Below are positions 33,915-47,343 of a stretch of 60,000 nt of DNA, piece after piece. Below the pieces are notes generated by a model, which saw only the letters and a list, made by a program, of their open reading frames with translations, was not told the origin of the DNA and searched no databases. Positions within the stretch are counted from its first letter, which is position 1; the number at the start of each line of letters is the position of its first letter. The translations under genes and the position numbers were made by a program. The stretch comes from Symsagittifera roscoffensis (taxonomy: Eukaryota; Xenacoelomorpha; Acoela; Convolutidae): the NCBI RefSeq assembly GCF_963678635.1, contig NC_087065.1, positions 6,845,209-6,905,208 on the forward strand, in the 5' to 3' direction.

Positions 33915-35619
33915 CCCCACTAGCACTCGACTGTCAATACTCCACTTACCAATCAATCATTACAAATTTCAATAGGCTCATCGGAATTTGTAACTGTCGA
34001 AACCCAACATAGACGAGAAAACAACGTAGAACCACATGCAGCTCAACAAGACAAAAACCTTGACAAAACTGATAATGGAATCCAAAAAACAAACACAGAC
34101 ACTTTACAAATGCCTTTTACGCCAATACTGGTCCAAAGGAGGCTCACCTCAACACCAGCTCAGTCCAACATAGGAAAGTTAGTAACCTCAATGAATTAAC
34201 ATTGATACCTTCAACATCAAGTCAACAGTCCCCAAATGGTCAGTCAACTGTTCGAACGGGTTCAACAAACGGAAGAACTCAGAGACATCGGCGACAACCC
34301 TGTCTCCACCAAGCAGGATCAAAAAAAATAATCTATCGTAAATTCAAATTAACAAAAACCAACAAAAGAGTATTCAAACTGTGACCTCACAAGTAACTCT
34401 CAATCACACCAGTGGTTTCTTTTTAAAAGAGGACCAACGGAAAAGTTTACTATTGTTATAATGAGCAAAATTGCAGAATTGATTATCTTTCTAATTTTAA
34501 TTTCAATAACTACACCTCTTGTCCTTCTCCAGAGTGATGATATCGAAAACGCATCCGTCTCTCTTGAATGTAATCTGCATGACTGTTTTGGAACGCACGA
34601 AAAAAAACTTATGCTCTATGTTAAATGGCTCTATGTAAAATTAGCCCAGAAAACCTCAGCTATGTGTAGAGGTAAAATTTTTCTCATTCGTCATAAATGG
34701 GAGAAGTCGGCATATTCCAACATCGTTCAAAACTTAAACATGATATTTCATGAAATTAAAATATCACCAGATAATTGGCCAAAAGTGACAAAAAACAAAA
34801 AAATTAACAATAAATGAAGATGGAATCACTCATGAAACAGTTATTAAAATGAACGAAATTTTTATTCAATATAGAAATGAGGAAACATCACTAAATAGGG
34901 ACAGCTCTACTTCATGCAAGGACAGAAGTTTAAACACAACACCTCTGAAACAGACCTGCAAAAACTAAATATGAGGTAGTTCTGGAAACAAAACAAGTAC
35001 AAATTTCCTAGAGTTTTCCATTACTATGCACAGTACTACAAGTCGGATGCGAATCAACATAGGTTGATTCTGTAATTTAGATCCTTATGCGTACAAATGG
35101 TAATTTCGCGAAAACTGCGTAATCACAAAGTTGTTTGTATAGGTTTGAATAGTTTGGAAGACTCTAAATAACAAATACTCAAGGAGGTATCGTAATTAAA
35201 CGGTATAGATCTCGATATTCGCTATAACAAAAAGCAGCAAGAAGCCCAGAAATTTACTTAAAATTGTTTATGAGTTTTTGTATATTTAATTTTCAGTTGG
35301 GATTGACATGAACACTGGTAATCCACAAAAACTTGACATGATAATGGAAATTTTTATCAATAAGAAATAAATGAAAACGATCAATTGCAAGTGACATCTT
35401 TGAACTACATTCAAACAGGAAGTAGCTTTTCAGGCATCCACAATGAACGTAGTAACAACAATTGGGAGCGTTTTTGTTGCCATTTGGGACTAGAAAAACT
35501 AGAAAAAATACAAACTCTGTTTGACCGACGTTAGCGTTAAAAAAACGAGGCTAATTTTTGGGACACAGTTTTATAAGTTGGTTGGCTAAACCAATGCCCT
35601 AAAAAAATTCCCCTCCTGA
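33915..35619 (+). repeat. pol-tail and envelope-like segment, first copy of a duplicated block
   Basis: Matches 42853-44589 at a few percent divergence, starting at ATACCCCACTAGCACTCGAC. It contains the last part of pol, an envelope-like ORF and its decayed continuation. The restart after 8938 bp shows that the whole block including the array to its right was duplicated. Confidence 0.85.
34461..34817 (+). pseudogene. envelope-like ORF with signal peptide, truncated
   Basis: 118 aa from the ATG at 34461. The first 23 residues (MSKIAELIIFLILISITTPL and onward) look like a cleavable signal peptide, followed by a Cys-containing ectodomain-like stretch (SLECNLHDCFG). The position directly after pol is where Gypsy elements that carry an envelope gene place it. 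Sequence after the stop continues to 35380 only as frame-broken fragments, and no transmembrane anchor or fusion motif is recognisable. Envelope identity is inferred from position and signal peptide alone. Confidence 0.45.
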
Positions 35620-38600
35620 TCGATTACCGATCTTCTATAATGGGCAAACAATGTTTGTCGATCTTACAACCCGCCAATCGTTTCCATTTGCCGACAAAAC
35701 TCCTTGCGTTGGTGGCTACAAAAAAAGTTTTTCAACTCCGATTTCAATTAAAAATTATCATCGTACGAGCTATTGCCTGCTCCTACGTCTTTTATGATTC
35801 CTTTAATTTTTGCTCAACAAGACATTGGCCAAATTACGGAATTTTTTGTTTATGATTCATGATGGGTAAGCATGTATACCCCAAAACAATTGAAAGCACT
35901 TGGGATAACTTCATTCTTAACACTGCATCAACATCTCTTATTTAAAACATTAATTGTTCTCCAAAAGGGAAATGCGGATTAACTATGTACCGATGCTTCA
36001 ATCACCGATGGGATTAAACCAAAAAATATATCTGGTTTCCATACTTTCACAGTTAATTTCCTTAGAAAATCTTCATAGAAGCCTTAGTTTTTTGTTTTAA
36101 AAAAATTGAAAACCTTTTCGTCTTTTTTCTTCCTCTAAAACTTCTGCTCGAAATGATAGCAACATTCAAGAAAATTTTGGAAAACAACATGGAAAACAAT
36201 TTTAAGTGCAACTTGTAAACCTTCGTTCTGTCAGCTTGTAGATCATTTCTTTCTTTTTGAGCGCGAAACACCTACACTGATGTACTTAGGTAAAAAACAT
36301 ACAGGCCAGGCCAAATATGATTCCTTTTATGGTCTTTTATGATTCCTTTTATTTTTTGCTCAACAAGACATTGGCCAATTACGGAATTCTTTTATTTATG
36401 ATTCATGATGGGCAAGCATGTATACCCCAAAACAATAAAAAGCACTTTGGGATAACCTCATTCTTAACACTGCATCAACATCTCTTATTTAAAACATTAT
36501 TTGTTCTCCAAAAGGGAAATGCTGATTAACTAAGTACCGATGCTTCAATCACAGTTGGGATTAAACCAAAAAATCTATCTGGTTTCCTTACTTTCACAGA
36601 TAATTTCCTTAGAAAATCTTCATAGAAGCCTTAGTTTTTTTTTAAAAAAAAGCGAAAACCTTTTCGTCTATTTTCTTCCTCTAAAATTTCTGCTCGAACT
36701 GATAGCAACATTCAAGAAAATTTTGGAAAACAACATGGAAAACAATTTTAAGTGCAACTTGTAAACCTTCGTTCTGTTAGTTTGTAGATCATTTCTTTCT
36801 TTTTGAGCGCGAAACACTGACATTGATGTACTTAAGAAAAAAACATATTGGCCAGGCCAGCATAAAGGTAATTGGAATGCTCACCAAGAAAATATTGCTT
36901 CATTAACGACCTGAGAACGACCTGAGAAAGCGGTACATTTGCTGCAACGAGATACTCGGAGCAAACCTAAAATAGACCAAGACTTAAATAACCAAAGCGA
37001 ACGTGTAGTAGGGAATAGTTTTATGGAAAATGTCTCGAGCTCAAAAGTACTACTTTTAACCGATACAAACAACACTAAAACACCTATTTAGAGCAACATT
37101 TTTCTCTTTCAGAGGCCCTCAAATGAGTCTGCTATCATAACAAAAGAATCAGAAGGAGTTCCTTTTTTTTGAGTGTAAAGACACACAAGAATAAACTTTT
37201 TTCTTTCATACAGAACTTAAAAATTGATAGGTGTTTTGAAACGAGATACTCATATGAAAATTACACTGCTAGGTTATGCAAATAAATTATTGGCGCTGGC
37301 AGCATCAGCAAGATTACCAAAAACCAAACCTAATAATTGTGTTCACTTGTTGATAATAACTGATCTTGATGAGGTTGTTCAAGAAATTGAATTTGTTTCT
37401 TCAAACAAATAATATAATTGTATTTATCTTCTTAATGGGCGAAAAGGTTGGTCGACCCTACAACGCGCCCATCGTTTCCATTTGCCGACAAAATTCTTTG
37501 CGTTGGTGGCTACAAAAAAGTTTCAACTCCGATTTAAATTACCATCGTACGAGCTATTGCCTGCTCCTATGTCTTTTATGATTCCTTTAATTTTTGGTCA
37601 AAAAGACATTGGCCAAACTAAAGAATTCTTTGTTTATGATTCATGATGGGCAAGAATGTATACCCCAAAACAATTAAAAACACTTTGGGATAACCTCATT
37701 TTTAACACTGCATCAACATCTCTTCTTTAAAACATTAATTGTTCTCCAAAAGGGAAATGCGGATTAACTTAGTACCGATGCTTCAATCACCGATGGAATT
37801 AAACCAAAAAATCTATCTGGTTTCTTTACTTTTACAGAGAATTTCCTTAAATAATCTTCATAGAAGCCTTAGTTCTTTGTTTTAAAAAAATTGAAAACCT
37901 TTTCGTCTTTTTTCTTCCTCTAAAACTTCTGCTCGAAATGATAGCAACATTCAAGAAAATTTAAGAGAATAAAAAACTAAATAATCCCACTATGAGTTTC
38001 TGGAGAACAATTTTAAGTGCAACTTGTAAACCTTCGTTCTGTCAGCTTGTAGATCATTTCTTTCTTTTTGAGCGCGAAACACCTACACTGATGTACTTAA
38101 GTAAAAAACATACAGGCCAGGCCAAATATGATTCCTTTTATGGTCTTTTATGATTCCTTTTATTTTTTGCTCAACAAGACATTGGCCAATTACGGAATTC
38201 TTTTATTTATGATTCATGATGGGCAAGCATGTATACCCCAAAACAATAAAAAGCACTTTGGGATAACCTCATTCTTAACACTGCATCAACATCTCTTATT
38301 TAAAACATTATTTGTTCTCCAAAAGGGAAATGCGGATTAACTAAGTACCGATGCTTCAATCACAGTTGGGATTAAACCAAAAAATCTTTCTGGTTTCTTT
38401 ACTTTCACAGATAATTTCCTTAGAAAATCTTCATAGAAGCCTTAGTTTTTTTTAAAAAAAAATCGAAAACCTTTTCGTCTATTTTCTTCCTCTAAAATTT
38501 CTGCTCGAACTGATAGCAACATTCAAGAAAATTTTGGAAAACAACATGGAAAACAATTTTAAGTGCAACTTGTAAACCTTCGTTCTGTTAGTTTGTAGAT

Positions 38601-41600
38601 CATTTCTTTCTTTTTGAGCGCGAAACACCGACATTGATGTACTTAAGAAAAAAACATATTGGCCAGGCCAGCATAAAGGTAATTGGAATGCTCACCAAGA
38701 AAATATTGCTTCATTAACGACCAGAGAACGACCTGAGAAAGCGGTACATTTGCTGCAACGAGATACTCGGAGCAAACCTAAAATAGACCAAGACTTAAAT
38801 AACCAAAGCAAACGTGTAGTAGGGAATAGTTTTATGGAAAATGTCTCGAGCCCAAAAGTACTACTTTTAACCGATACAAACAACACTATAACACCTAATT
38901 AGAGCAACATTTTTCTCTTTCAGAGGCCCTCAAATGAGTCTGCTATCAAAACAAAAGAATCAGAAGGAGTTCCTTTTTGCGTGGAACGACACACAAGAAT
39001 AAACTTTTTTCTTTCATACAGAACTTAAAAATTGGTAGGTGTTTTGAAACGAGATACTCATATGAAAATTACACTGCTAGGTTATGCAAATAAATTATTG
39101 GCGCTGGCAGCATCAGCAAGATTACCAAAAACCAAACCTAATAATTGTGTTCACTTGTTGATAATAACTGATCTTGATGAGGTTGTTCAAGAAATTGAAT
39201 TTGTTTCTTCAAACAAATAATATAATTGTATTTATCTTCTTAATGGGCGAAAAGGTTGGTCGACCCTACAACGCGCCCATCGTTTCCATTTGCCGACAAA
39301 ATTCTTTGCGTTGGTGGCCACAAAAACGTTTCAACTCCGATTTAAATTACCATCGTACGAGCTATTGCCTGCTCCTATGTCTTTTATGATTCCTTTAATT
39401 TTTGGTCAAAAAGACATTGGCCAAACTAAAGAATTCTTTGTTTATGATTCATGATGGGCAAGAATGTATACCCCAAAACAATTAAAAACACTTTGGGATA
39501 ACCTCATTTTTAACACTGCATCAACATCTCTTCTTTAAAACATTAATTGTTCTCCAAAAGGGAAATGCGGATTAACTTAGTACCGATGCTTCAATCACTG
39601 ATGGAATTAAACCAAAAAATCTATCTGGTTTCTTTACTTTTACAGAGAATTTCCTTAAATAATCTTCATAGAAGCCTTAGTTTTTTGTTTTAAAAAATTG
39701 AAAACCTTTTCGTCTATTTTCTTCCTCTGAAACTTCTACTCGAAATGATAGCAACATTCAAGAAAATTTAAGAGAATAAAAAACTAAATAATCCCACTAT
39801 GAGTTTCTGGAAAACAATTTTAAGTGCAACTTGTAAACCTTCGTTCTGTCAGTTTGTAGATCATTTCTTTCTTTTTGAGCGCGAAACATCTACACTGATG
39901 TACTTAAGTAAAAAAACATATTGGCCAGGCCAGCATAAAGGTAATTGGAATGCTCACCAAGAAAATATTGCTTCATTAACGACCTGAGAACGACCTGAGA
40001 AAGCGGTACATTTGCTGCAACGAGATACTCGGAGCAAACCTAAAATAGACCAAGACTTAAATAACCAAAGCGAACGTGTAGTAGGGAATAGTTTTAAGGA
40101 AAATGTCTCGAGCCCAAAATTACTACTTTTAACCGATACAAACAACACTATATAACCTAATTAGAGCGACATTTTTTTCTCTTTCAGAGGCCCTCAAATG
40201 AGTCTGCTATCAAAACAAAAGAATCAGAAGGAGTTCCTTTTTGCGTGGACGACACACAAGAATAAACTTTTTTTCTTTCATACAGAACTTAAATATTGGT
40301 AGGTGTTTTGGATCGAGATACTCATATGAAAATTACACTGCCAGGTTATGCAAATGAATCATTGGCGCTGGCAGCATCAGCAAGATTACCAAAAACCAAA
40401 CCTAATAATTGTGTTCACTTGTTGATAATAACTGATCTTGATGAGGTTGTTCAAGAAATTGAATTTGTTTCTTCAAACAAATAAAATAATTGTATTTGTT
40501 CTTCTATAATGGGCGAAAAGGTTTGTCGACCCTACAACGCGCCCATCGTTTCCATTTGCCGACAAAATTCCTTGCGTTGGTGGCTATAAAAAAAAATTTC
40601 AACTCCGATTTAAGTTATCATCGTACGAGCTATTGCCTGCTCCTATGTCTTTTATGATTCCTTTAATTTTTGGTCAAAAAGACATTGGCCAAATTGAGGA
40701 ATTCTTTGTTTATGATTCATGATGGGCAAGAATGTATACCCCAAAACAATTAAAAACACTTTCGGATAACCTCATTTTTAACACTGCATCAACATCTCTT
40801 CTTTAAAACATTAATTGTTCTCCAAAGGGAAATGCGGATTAACTAAGTACCGATGCTTCAATCACCGATGGAATTAAACCAAAAAATCTATCTGGTTTCT
40901 TTACTTTTACAGAGAATTTCCTTAAATAATCTTCATAGAAGCCTTAGTTTTTTGTTTTAAAAAATTGAAAACCTTTTCGTCTATTTTCTTCCTCTGAAAC
41001 TTCTGCTCGAAATGATAGCAACATTCAAGAAAATTTAAGAGAATAAAAAACTAAATAATCCCACTATGAGTTTCTGGAGAACAATTTTAAGTGCAACTTG
41101 TAAACCTTCGTTCTGTCAGCTTGTAGATCATTTCTTTCTTTTTGAGCGCGAAACACCTACACTGATGTACTTAAGTAAAAAACATACAGGCCAGGCCAAA
41201 TATGATTCCTTTTATGATCTTTTATGATTACTTTAATTTTTGCTCAACAAGACATTGGCCAAATTGCGGAATGCTTTGTTTATGATTCATGATGGGCAAG
41301 CATATATTCCCCAAAACAATTAAAAGCACTTTGGGATAACCTCATTCTTAACACTGCATCAACATCTCTTATTTAAAACATTAACTGTTCTCCAAAAGGG
41401 AAATGCGGATTAACTATGTACCGATGCTTCAATCACCGATGGGATTAAACCAAAAAATATATCTGGTTTCCATACTTTCACAGATAATTTCCTTAGAAAA
41501 TCTTCATAGAAGCCTTAGTTTTTTGTTTTAAAAAAATTGAAAACCTTTTCGTCTTTTTTCTTCCTCTAAAACTTCTGCTCGAAATGATAGCAACATTCAA

Positions 41601-42852
41601 GAAATTTTAAGAGATTAAAAAACTAAATAATCCTACTATGAGTTTCTGGAAAACAATTTTAAGTGCAACTTGTAAACCTTCGTTCTGTTAGTTTGTAGAT
41701 CATTTCTTTCTTTTTGAGCGCGAAACACCGACATTGATGTACTTAAGAAAAAAACATATTGGCCAGGCCAGCATAAAGGTAATTGGAATGCTCACCAAGA
41801 AAATATTGCTTCATTAACGACCTGAGAACGACCTGAGAAAGCGGTACATTTGCTGCAACGAGATACTCGGAGCAAACCTAAAATAGACCAAGACTTAAAT
41901 AACCAAAGCGAACGTGTAGTAGGGAATAGTTTTATGGAAAATGTCTCGAGCCCAAAAGTACTACTTTTAACCGATACAAACAACAGTATAACACCTATTT
42001 AGAGCAACATTTTTCTCTTTCAGAGGCCCTCAAATGAGTCTGCTATCAAAACAAAAGAATCAGAAGGAGTTCCTTTTTGCGTGGAACGACACACAAGAAT
42101 AAACTTTTTTCTTTCATACAGAACTTAAATATTGGCAGGTGTTTTGGATCGAGATACTCATATGAAAATAACACTGCCAGGTTATGCAAATAAATCATTG
42201 GCGCTGCCAGCATCAGCAAGATTACCAAAAACCAAACCTAATAATTGTGTTCACTTGTTGATAATAACTGATCTTGATGAGGTTGTTCAAGAAATTGAAT
42301 TTGTTTCTTCAAACAAATAATATAATTGTATTTGTTCTTCTATAAAGGGCGAAAAGGTTTGTCGACCCTACAACGCGCCCATCGTTTCCATTTGCCGACA
42401 AAATTCCTTGCGTTGGTGGCTACAAAAAAAATTTCAACTCCGATTTAAATTATCATCGTACGAGCTATTGCCTGCTCCTATGTCTTTTATGATTCCTTTA
42501 ATTTTTGTTCAAAAAGAAATTGGCCAAATTAAGGAATTCTTTGTTTATGATTCATGATGGGCAAGAATGTATACCCCAAAACAATTAAAAACACTTTGGG
42601 ATAACCTCATTTTTAACACTGCATCAACATCTCTTCTTTAAAACCTTAATTGTTCTCCAAAGGGAAATGCGGATTAACTAAGTACCGATGCTTCAATCAC
42701 CGATGGAAATTAACCAAAAAATCTATCTGGTTTCTTTACTTTTACAGAGAATTTCCTTAAATAATCTTCATAGAAGCCTTAGTTTTTTTGTTTTAAAAAA
42801 ATTGAAAAAATTTTCGTTTGTTTTCTCCTCCTAAAATTTCTGCTCGAAATGA
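35620..42852 (+). repeat. modular tandem array, first block
   Basis: Copies of one landmark (GCGGATTAACTAAGTACCGATGC) occur near 35977, 36524, 37762, 38334, 39570, 40837, 41408 and 42672. Spacings are about 547, 1238, 572, 1236, 1267, 571 and 1264 bp. Short (about 0.57 kb) and long (about 1.25 kb) modules therefore alternate in the order S L S L L S L. Long modules include an extra 0.68 kb that ends in a 62-codon ORF beginning (V/I)GVLxRDTHMKITL. Those ORFs are at 37224, 39032, 40296 and 42132. Short modules jump at GGCCAGGCCAAATATGATTCC back to the shared part. Coding function is not recognised. Confidence 0.9.
37224..37412 (+). other. repeat-borne 62-aa ORF (representative of six direct copies)
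   Basis: Related open frames occur at 37224, 39032, 40296, 42132, 46244 (60 aa, altered end) and 47713, and in reverse at 48132-47890. The shared sequence includes KITLxGYANxxLALAASARL and PKTKPNNCVHLLIITDLDEV. All stay open in spite of substitutions and neighbouring decay, though the copies are too similar for that to prove selection. No known domain is recognised. It may be a fragment of a longer transposon protein. Confidence 0.35.
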
Positions 42853-44589
42853 TACCCCACTAGCACTCGACTGTCAATACTCCACTTACCAATAAATCAT
42901 TACAAATTTCAATAGGCTCATCGGAATTTTTAACTGTCGAAACCCAACATAGACGAGAAAACAACGTAGAACCACATGCAGCTTAACAAGACAAAAACCT
43001 TGACAAAACTGACACTGGAATCCAAAAAACAAACACAGACACTTTACAAATGCCACTTACGCCAATACTGGTCCAAAGGAGGCTCACCTCAACACCAGCT
43101 CAGCCCAACATAGGAAAGTTAGTTACCTCAATGAATTTACATTGATACCTTCAACATCAAGTCAACAGTCCCCAAATGGTCAGTCAACTCTTCGAACGGG
43201 TTCAACAAACGGAAGAACTCAGAGACATCGGCGACAACCCTGTCTCCACCAAGTAGGATAAAAAAAATAATCTATCGTAAATTCAAATTAACAAAAACCA
43301 ACAAAAGATTATTCAAACTGTGACCTCACAAGTAACTCTCAATCACACCAGTGGTTTCTTTTTAAAAGAGGACCAACGGAAAAGTTTACTATTGTTATAA
43401 TGAGCAAAATCGCAGAATTGATTATCTTTCTAATTTTAATTTCAATAACTACACCTCTTGTCCTTCTCCAGAGTGATGATATCGAAAACGCATCTGTCTC
43501 TCTTGAATGTAATCTGCATGACTGTTTTGGAACGCACGAAAAAAAACTTATGCTCTATGTTAAATGACTCTATGTAAAGTTAGCCCAGAAAACCTCAGCT
43601 ATGTGTAGAGGTAAAATTTTTCTCATTCTTCATAAATGGGAGAAGTCGGCATATTCCAACATCGTTCAAAAATTAAACATGATATTTCATGAAAATAAAA
43701 TATCACCAGACAATTGGCCAAAAGTGACAAAAAAAATAAACAATAAATGTAGGTGGAATCACTCATGAAACAGTTATTAAAATGAACGAAATTTTTATTC
43801 AATATAGAAATGAGGAAACATCACTAAATAGGGACAGCTCTACTTCATGCAAGGGCATAGAAGTTTAAACACAACGCCTCTGAAACAGACCTGCAAAAAC
43901 TAAATATGAGGTAGTTCTGGAAACAAAACAAGTACAAATTTCCTAGAGTTTTCCATTACTATGCACAGTACTACAAGTCGGATGCGAATCAACATAGATT
44001 GATTCGGTAATTTAGATCCTTATGCGTACAAATGGTAATTTCGCGAAAACTGCGTAATGACAAAGTTGTTTGTATAGGTTTGAATAGTTTGGAAGAATCT
44101 AAATAACAAATACTCAAGGAGGTATCGTAATTAAATGGTATAGATCTCGATATTAGCTTTAACAAAAAGCAGCAAGAAGTCCAAGAAATTTACATAAAAT
44201 TGTTTATGAGTTTTTGTCTATTTAATTTTCAGTTGGGATTGAAATGAACACTGGTAATCCACAAAAACTTGACTTGATAATGGAAAAATTTTTATCAATT
44301 AGAAATAAATGCAAACGATCAATTGCAAGTGACATCTTTGAACTACATTCAAGCAGGAAGTAGTTTCTAAGGCATCCACAATGAACGTAGTAACAACAAT
44401 TGGGAGTGTTTTTGTTGCCATTTGGGACTAAAAAAACTAGAAAAAACACAAACAGTGGCATGACCGACGTTAGCGTTAAAAAAACGAGGCTAGCAGGAGA
44501 AATGCTAACTGAAAACCGCTCCATTTTTTGGACACAGTTTTATAAGTTGGTTGGCTAAACCAATGCCCTAAAAAAAATTCCCCTCCTGA
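42853..44589 (+). repeat. pol-tail and envelope-like segment, second copy
   Basis: Duplicate of 33915-35619. It joins the first array block inside a module at 42852, with no other sequence between. It has an insertion around 44450-44520 not present in the first copy. Confidence 0.85.
43400..43567 (+). pseudogene. envelope-like ORF, second copy, nonsense-truncated
   Basis: Same start and signal-peptide-like leader as 34461. A TGG codon of the first copy is TGA here (43565-43567), ending the frame after 55 codons. The first copy is therefore the less damaged one. Confidence 0.5.
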
Positions 44590-47343
44590 TCGATTACCGA
44601 TCTTCTATTATGGGCAAACAATGTTTGTCGATCTTACAACCCGCCAATCGTTTCCATTTGCCGACAAAACTCCTTGCGTTGGTGGCAACAAAAAAAGTTT
44701 TTCAACTCCGATTTCAATTAAAAATTATCATCGTACGAGCTATTGCCTGCTCCTACGTCTTTTATGATTCCTTTAATTTTTGCTCAACAAGACATTGGCC
44801 AAATTACGGAATTCTTTGTTTATGATTCATGATGGGCAAGCATGTATACCCCAAAACAATTGAAAGCACTTAGAATAACTTCATTCTTAACACTGCATCA
44901 ACATCTCTTATTTAAAACATTAATTGTTTTCCAAAAGGGAAATGCGGATTAACTAAGTACCGATGCTTCAATCACCGATGGGATTAAACCAAAAAATCTA
45001 TCTGGTTTCTTTACTTTCACAGATAATTTCCTTAGAAAATCTTCATAGAAACCTTAGTTTTTTGTTTTAAAAAAATCGAAAACCTTTTTGTCTATTTTCT
45101 TCCTCTAAAATTTCTGCTCGAAATGATAGCAACATTCAAGAAAATTTAAGAGATTAAAAAAACTAAATAATCCTACTATGAGTTTCTGGAAAACAATTTT
45201 AAGTGCAACTTGTAAACCTTCGTTCTGTCGGTTTGTAGATCATTTCTTTCTTTTTGAGCGCGAAACACCTACATTGATGTACTTAAGTAAAAACATACAG
45301 GCCAGGCCAAATATGATTCCTTTTATGATCTTTTATGATTCCTTTAATTTTTGCTCAACAAGACATTGGCCAAATTACGGAACTCTTTTATTTATGATTC
45401 ATGATGGGCAAGCATATATTCCCCAAAACACTTAAAAGCCCTTTGGGATAATCTCATTCTTAACACTGCATCAACATCTCCTATTTAAAACATTAATTGT
45501 TCTCCAAAAGGGAAATGCGGATTAACTAAGTACCGGTGCTTCAATCACCGATGGGATTAAACCAAAAAATCTATCTGGTTTCTTTACTTTCACAGATAAT
45601 TTCCTTAGAAAATCTTCAAAGAAGCCTTAGTTTTTTGTTTTAAAAAATTTGAAAACCTTTTCGTCTTTTTTCTTCCTCTAAAACTTCTGCTCGAAATGAT
45701 AGCAACATTCAAGAAAATTTCAGAGGTTAAAAAACTAAATAATCCTATTATGAGTTTCTGGAAAACAATTTTAAGTGCAACTTGTAAACCATCGTTCTGT
45801 TAGTTTGTAGATCATTTCTTTCTTTTTGATCGCGAAACACCAACATTGATGTACTTAAGAAAAAAACATATTGGCCAGGCCAGCATAAAGGTAATTGGAA
45901 TGCTCGACAAGAAAATATTGCTTCATTAACGACCAGAGAACGACCTGAGAAAGCGGTACATTTGCTGCAACGAGATACTCGGAGCAAACCTAAAATAGAC
46001 CAAGACTTAAATAACCAAAGCGAACGTGTAGTAGGGAATAGTTTTATGGAAAATGTCTCGAGCCCAAAAGTACTACTTTTAACCGATACAAACAACACTA
46101 TAACACCTAATTAGAGCAACATTTTTCTCTTTCAGAGGCCCTCAAATGAGTCTGCTATCAAAACAAAAGAATCAGAAGGAGTTCCTTTTTGCGTGGAACG
46201 ACACACAAGAATAAACTTTTTTCTTTCATACAGAACTTAAATATTGGTAGGTGTTTTGGATCGAGATACTCATATGAAAATTACACTGCCAGGTTATGCA
46301 AATAAATTATTGGCGCTGACAGCATCAGCAAGATTACCAAAAACCAAACCTAATAATTGTGTTCACTTGTTGATAATAACTGATCTTGATGAGGTTGTTC
46401 AAGAAATTGTATTTGTTCTTCAATAATGGGCGAAAAGGTTTGTCGACCCTACAACGCGCTCATCGTTTCCATTTGCCGACAAAATTCCTTGCGTTGGTGG
46501 CTACAAAAAAAATTTCAACTCCGATTTAAATTATCATCGTACGAGCTAGTGCCTGCTCCTATGTCTTTTATGATTCCTTTAATTTTTGGTCAAAAAGACA
46601 TTGGCCAAATTAAGGAATGCTTTGTTTATGATTCATGATGGGCAAGAAAGTATACCCCAAAACAATTAAAAACACTTTGGGATAACCTCATTTTTAACAC
46701 TGCATCAACATCTCTTCTTTAAAACATTAATTGTTCTCCAAAAGGGAAATGCGGATTAACTAAATACCGATGCTTGAATCACCGATGGAATTCAACCAAA
46801 AAATCTATCTGGTTTCTTTACTTTTGCAGAGAATTTCTTTAAATAATCTTCATAGAAGCCTTAGTTTTTTGTTTTCTCCTCCTAAAATTTCTGCTCGAAA
46901 TGATAGCAACTTTCATAAAAATTTAAAAGATTAAAAAACTAAATGATCCTTCTATGAGTTTCTGGAAAACAATTTTAAGTGCAACTTGTAATCCTTCGTT
47001 CTGTCAGTTTGTAGATCATTTCTTTCTATTTGAGCGCGAAACACCGACACTGATGTACTTAAGAAAAAACATATAGGCCAGGCCAGCATAAAGGCAATTA
47101 GAAAGCTCACCAAGAAAATATTGCTTCATTAATGACCTGAAAACGACCTGAAAAAGCGGTACCTTTGCTGCAACCAGATACTCGGAGCAAACCTAAAATA
47201 GACCAAGATTTAAATAACCAAAGCGAAGGTGTAGTAGGGAATAATTTTATGGAAATAGTCTCGAGCCCAAAAGTACTACTTTTAACCGATACAAACAACA
47301 CTATAACACCTATTTAGAGCTACATTTTTCTCTTTTAGAGGCG
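44590..47343 (+). repeat. modular tandem array, second block
   Basis: Landmark copies near 44947, 45520 and 46753 give spacings of 573 and 1233 bp (one short and one long module). The ORF at 46244 has lost about 40 bp between two ATTGxATTTGT-like repeats, joining it directly to the next module. The block ends where a palindrome begins. Confidence 0.88.

Larger units (their letters stand above)
31690..34200 (+). mobile_element. degenerate Gypsy copy 3 (protease, integrase, pol C-terminus)
   Basis: Begins with the shared left segment, has only a short gag trace, then protease, integrase and the distal pol region, and leads directly to an envelope-like ORF. Reverse transcriptase is missing from this copy. 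All frames are interrupted. Confidence 0.65.

Noticed and set aside
36881-37075. 64-aa minus-strand ORF repeated in several array modules (38692, 39954, 41792, 45748, 47107)
   Set aside because: It recurs because the module recurs. It overlaps an equally good plus-strand reading and shows no recognisable domain.
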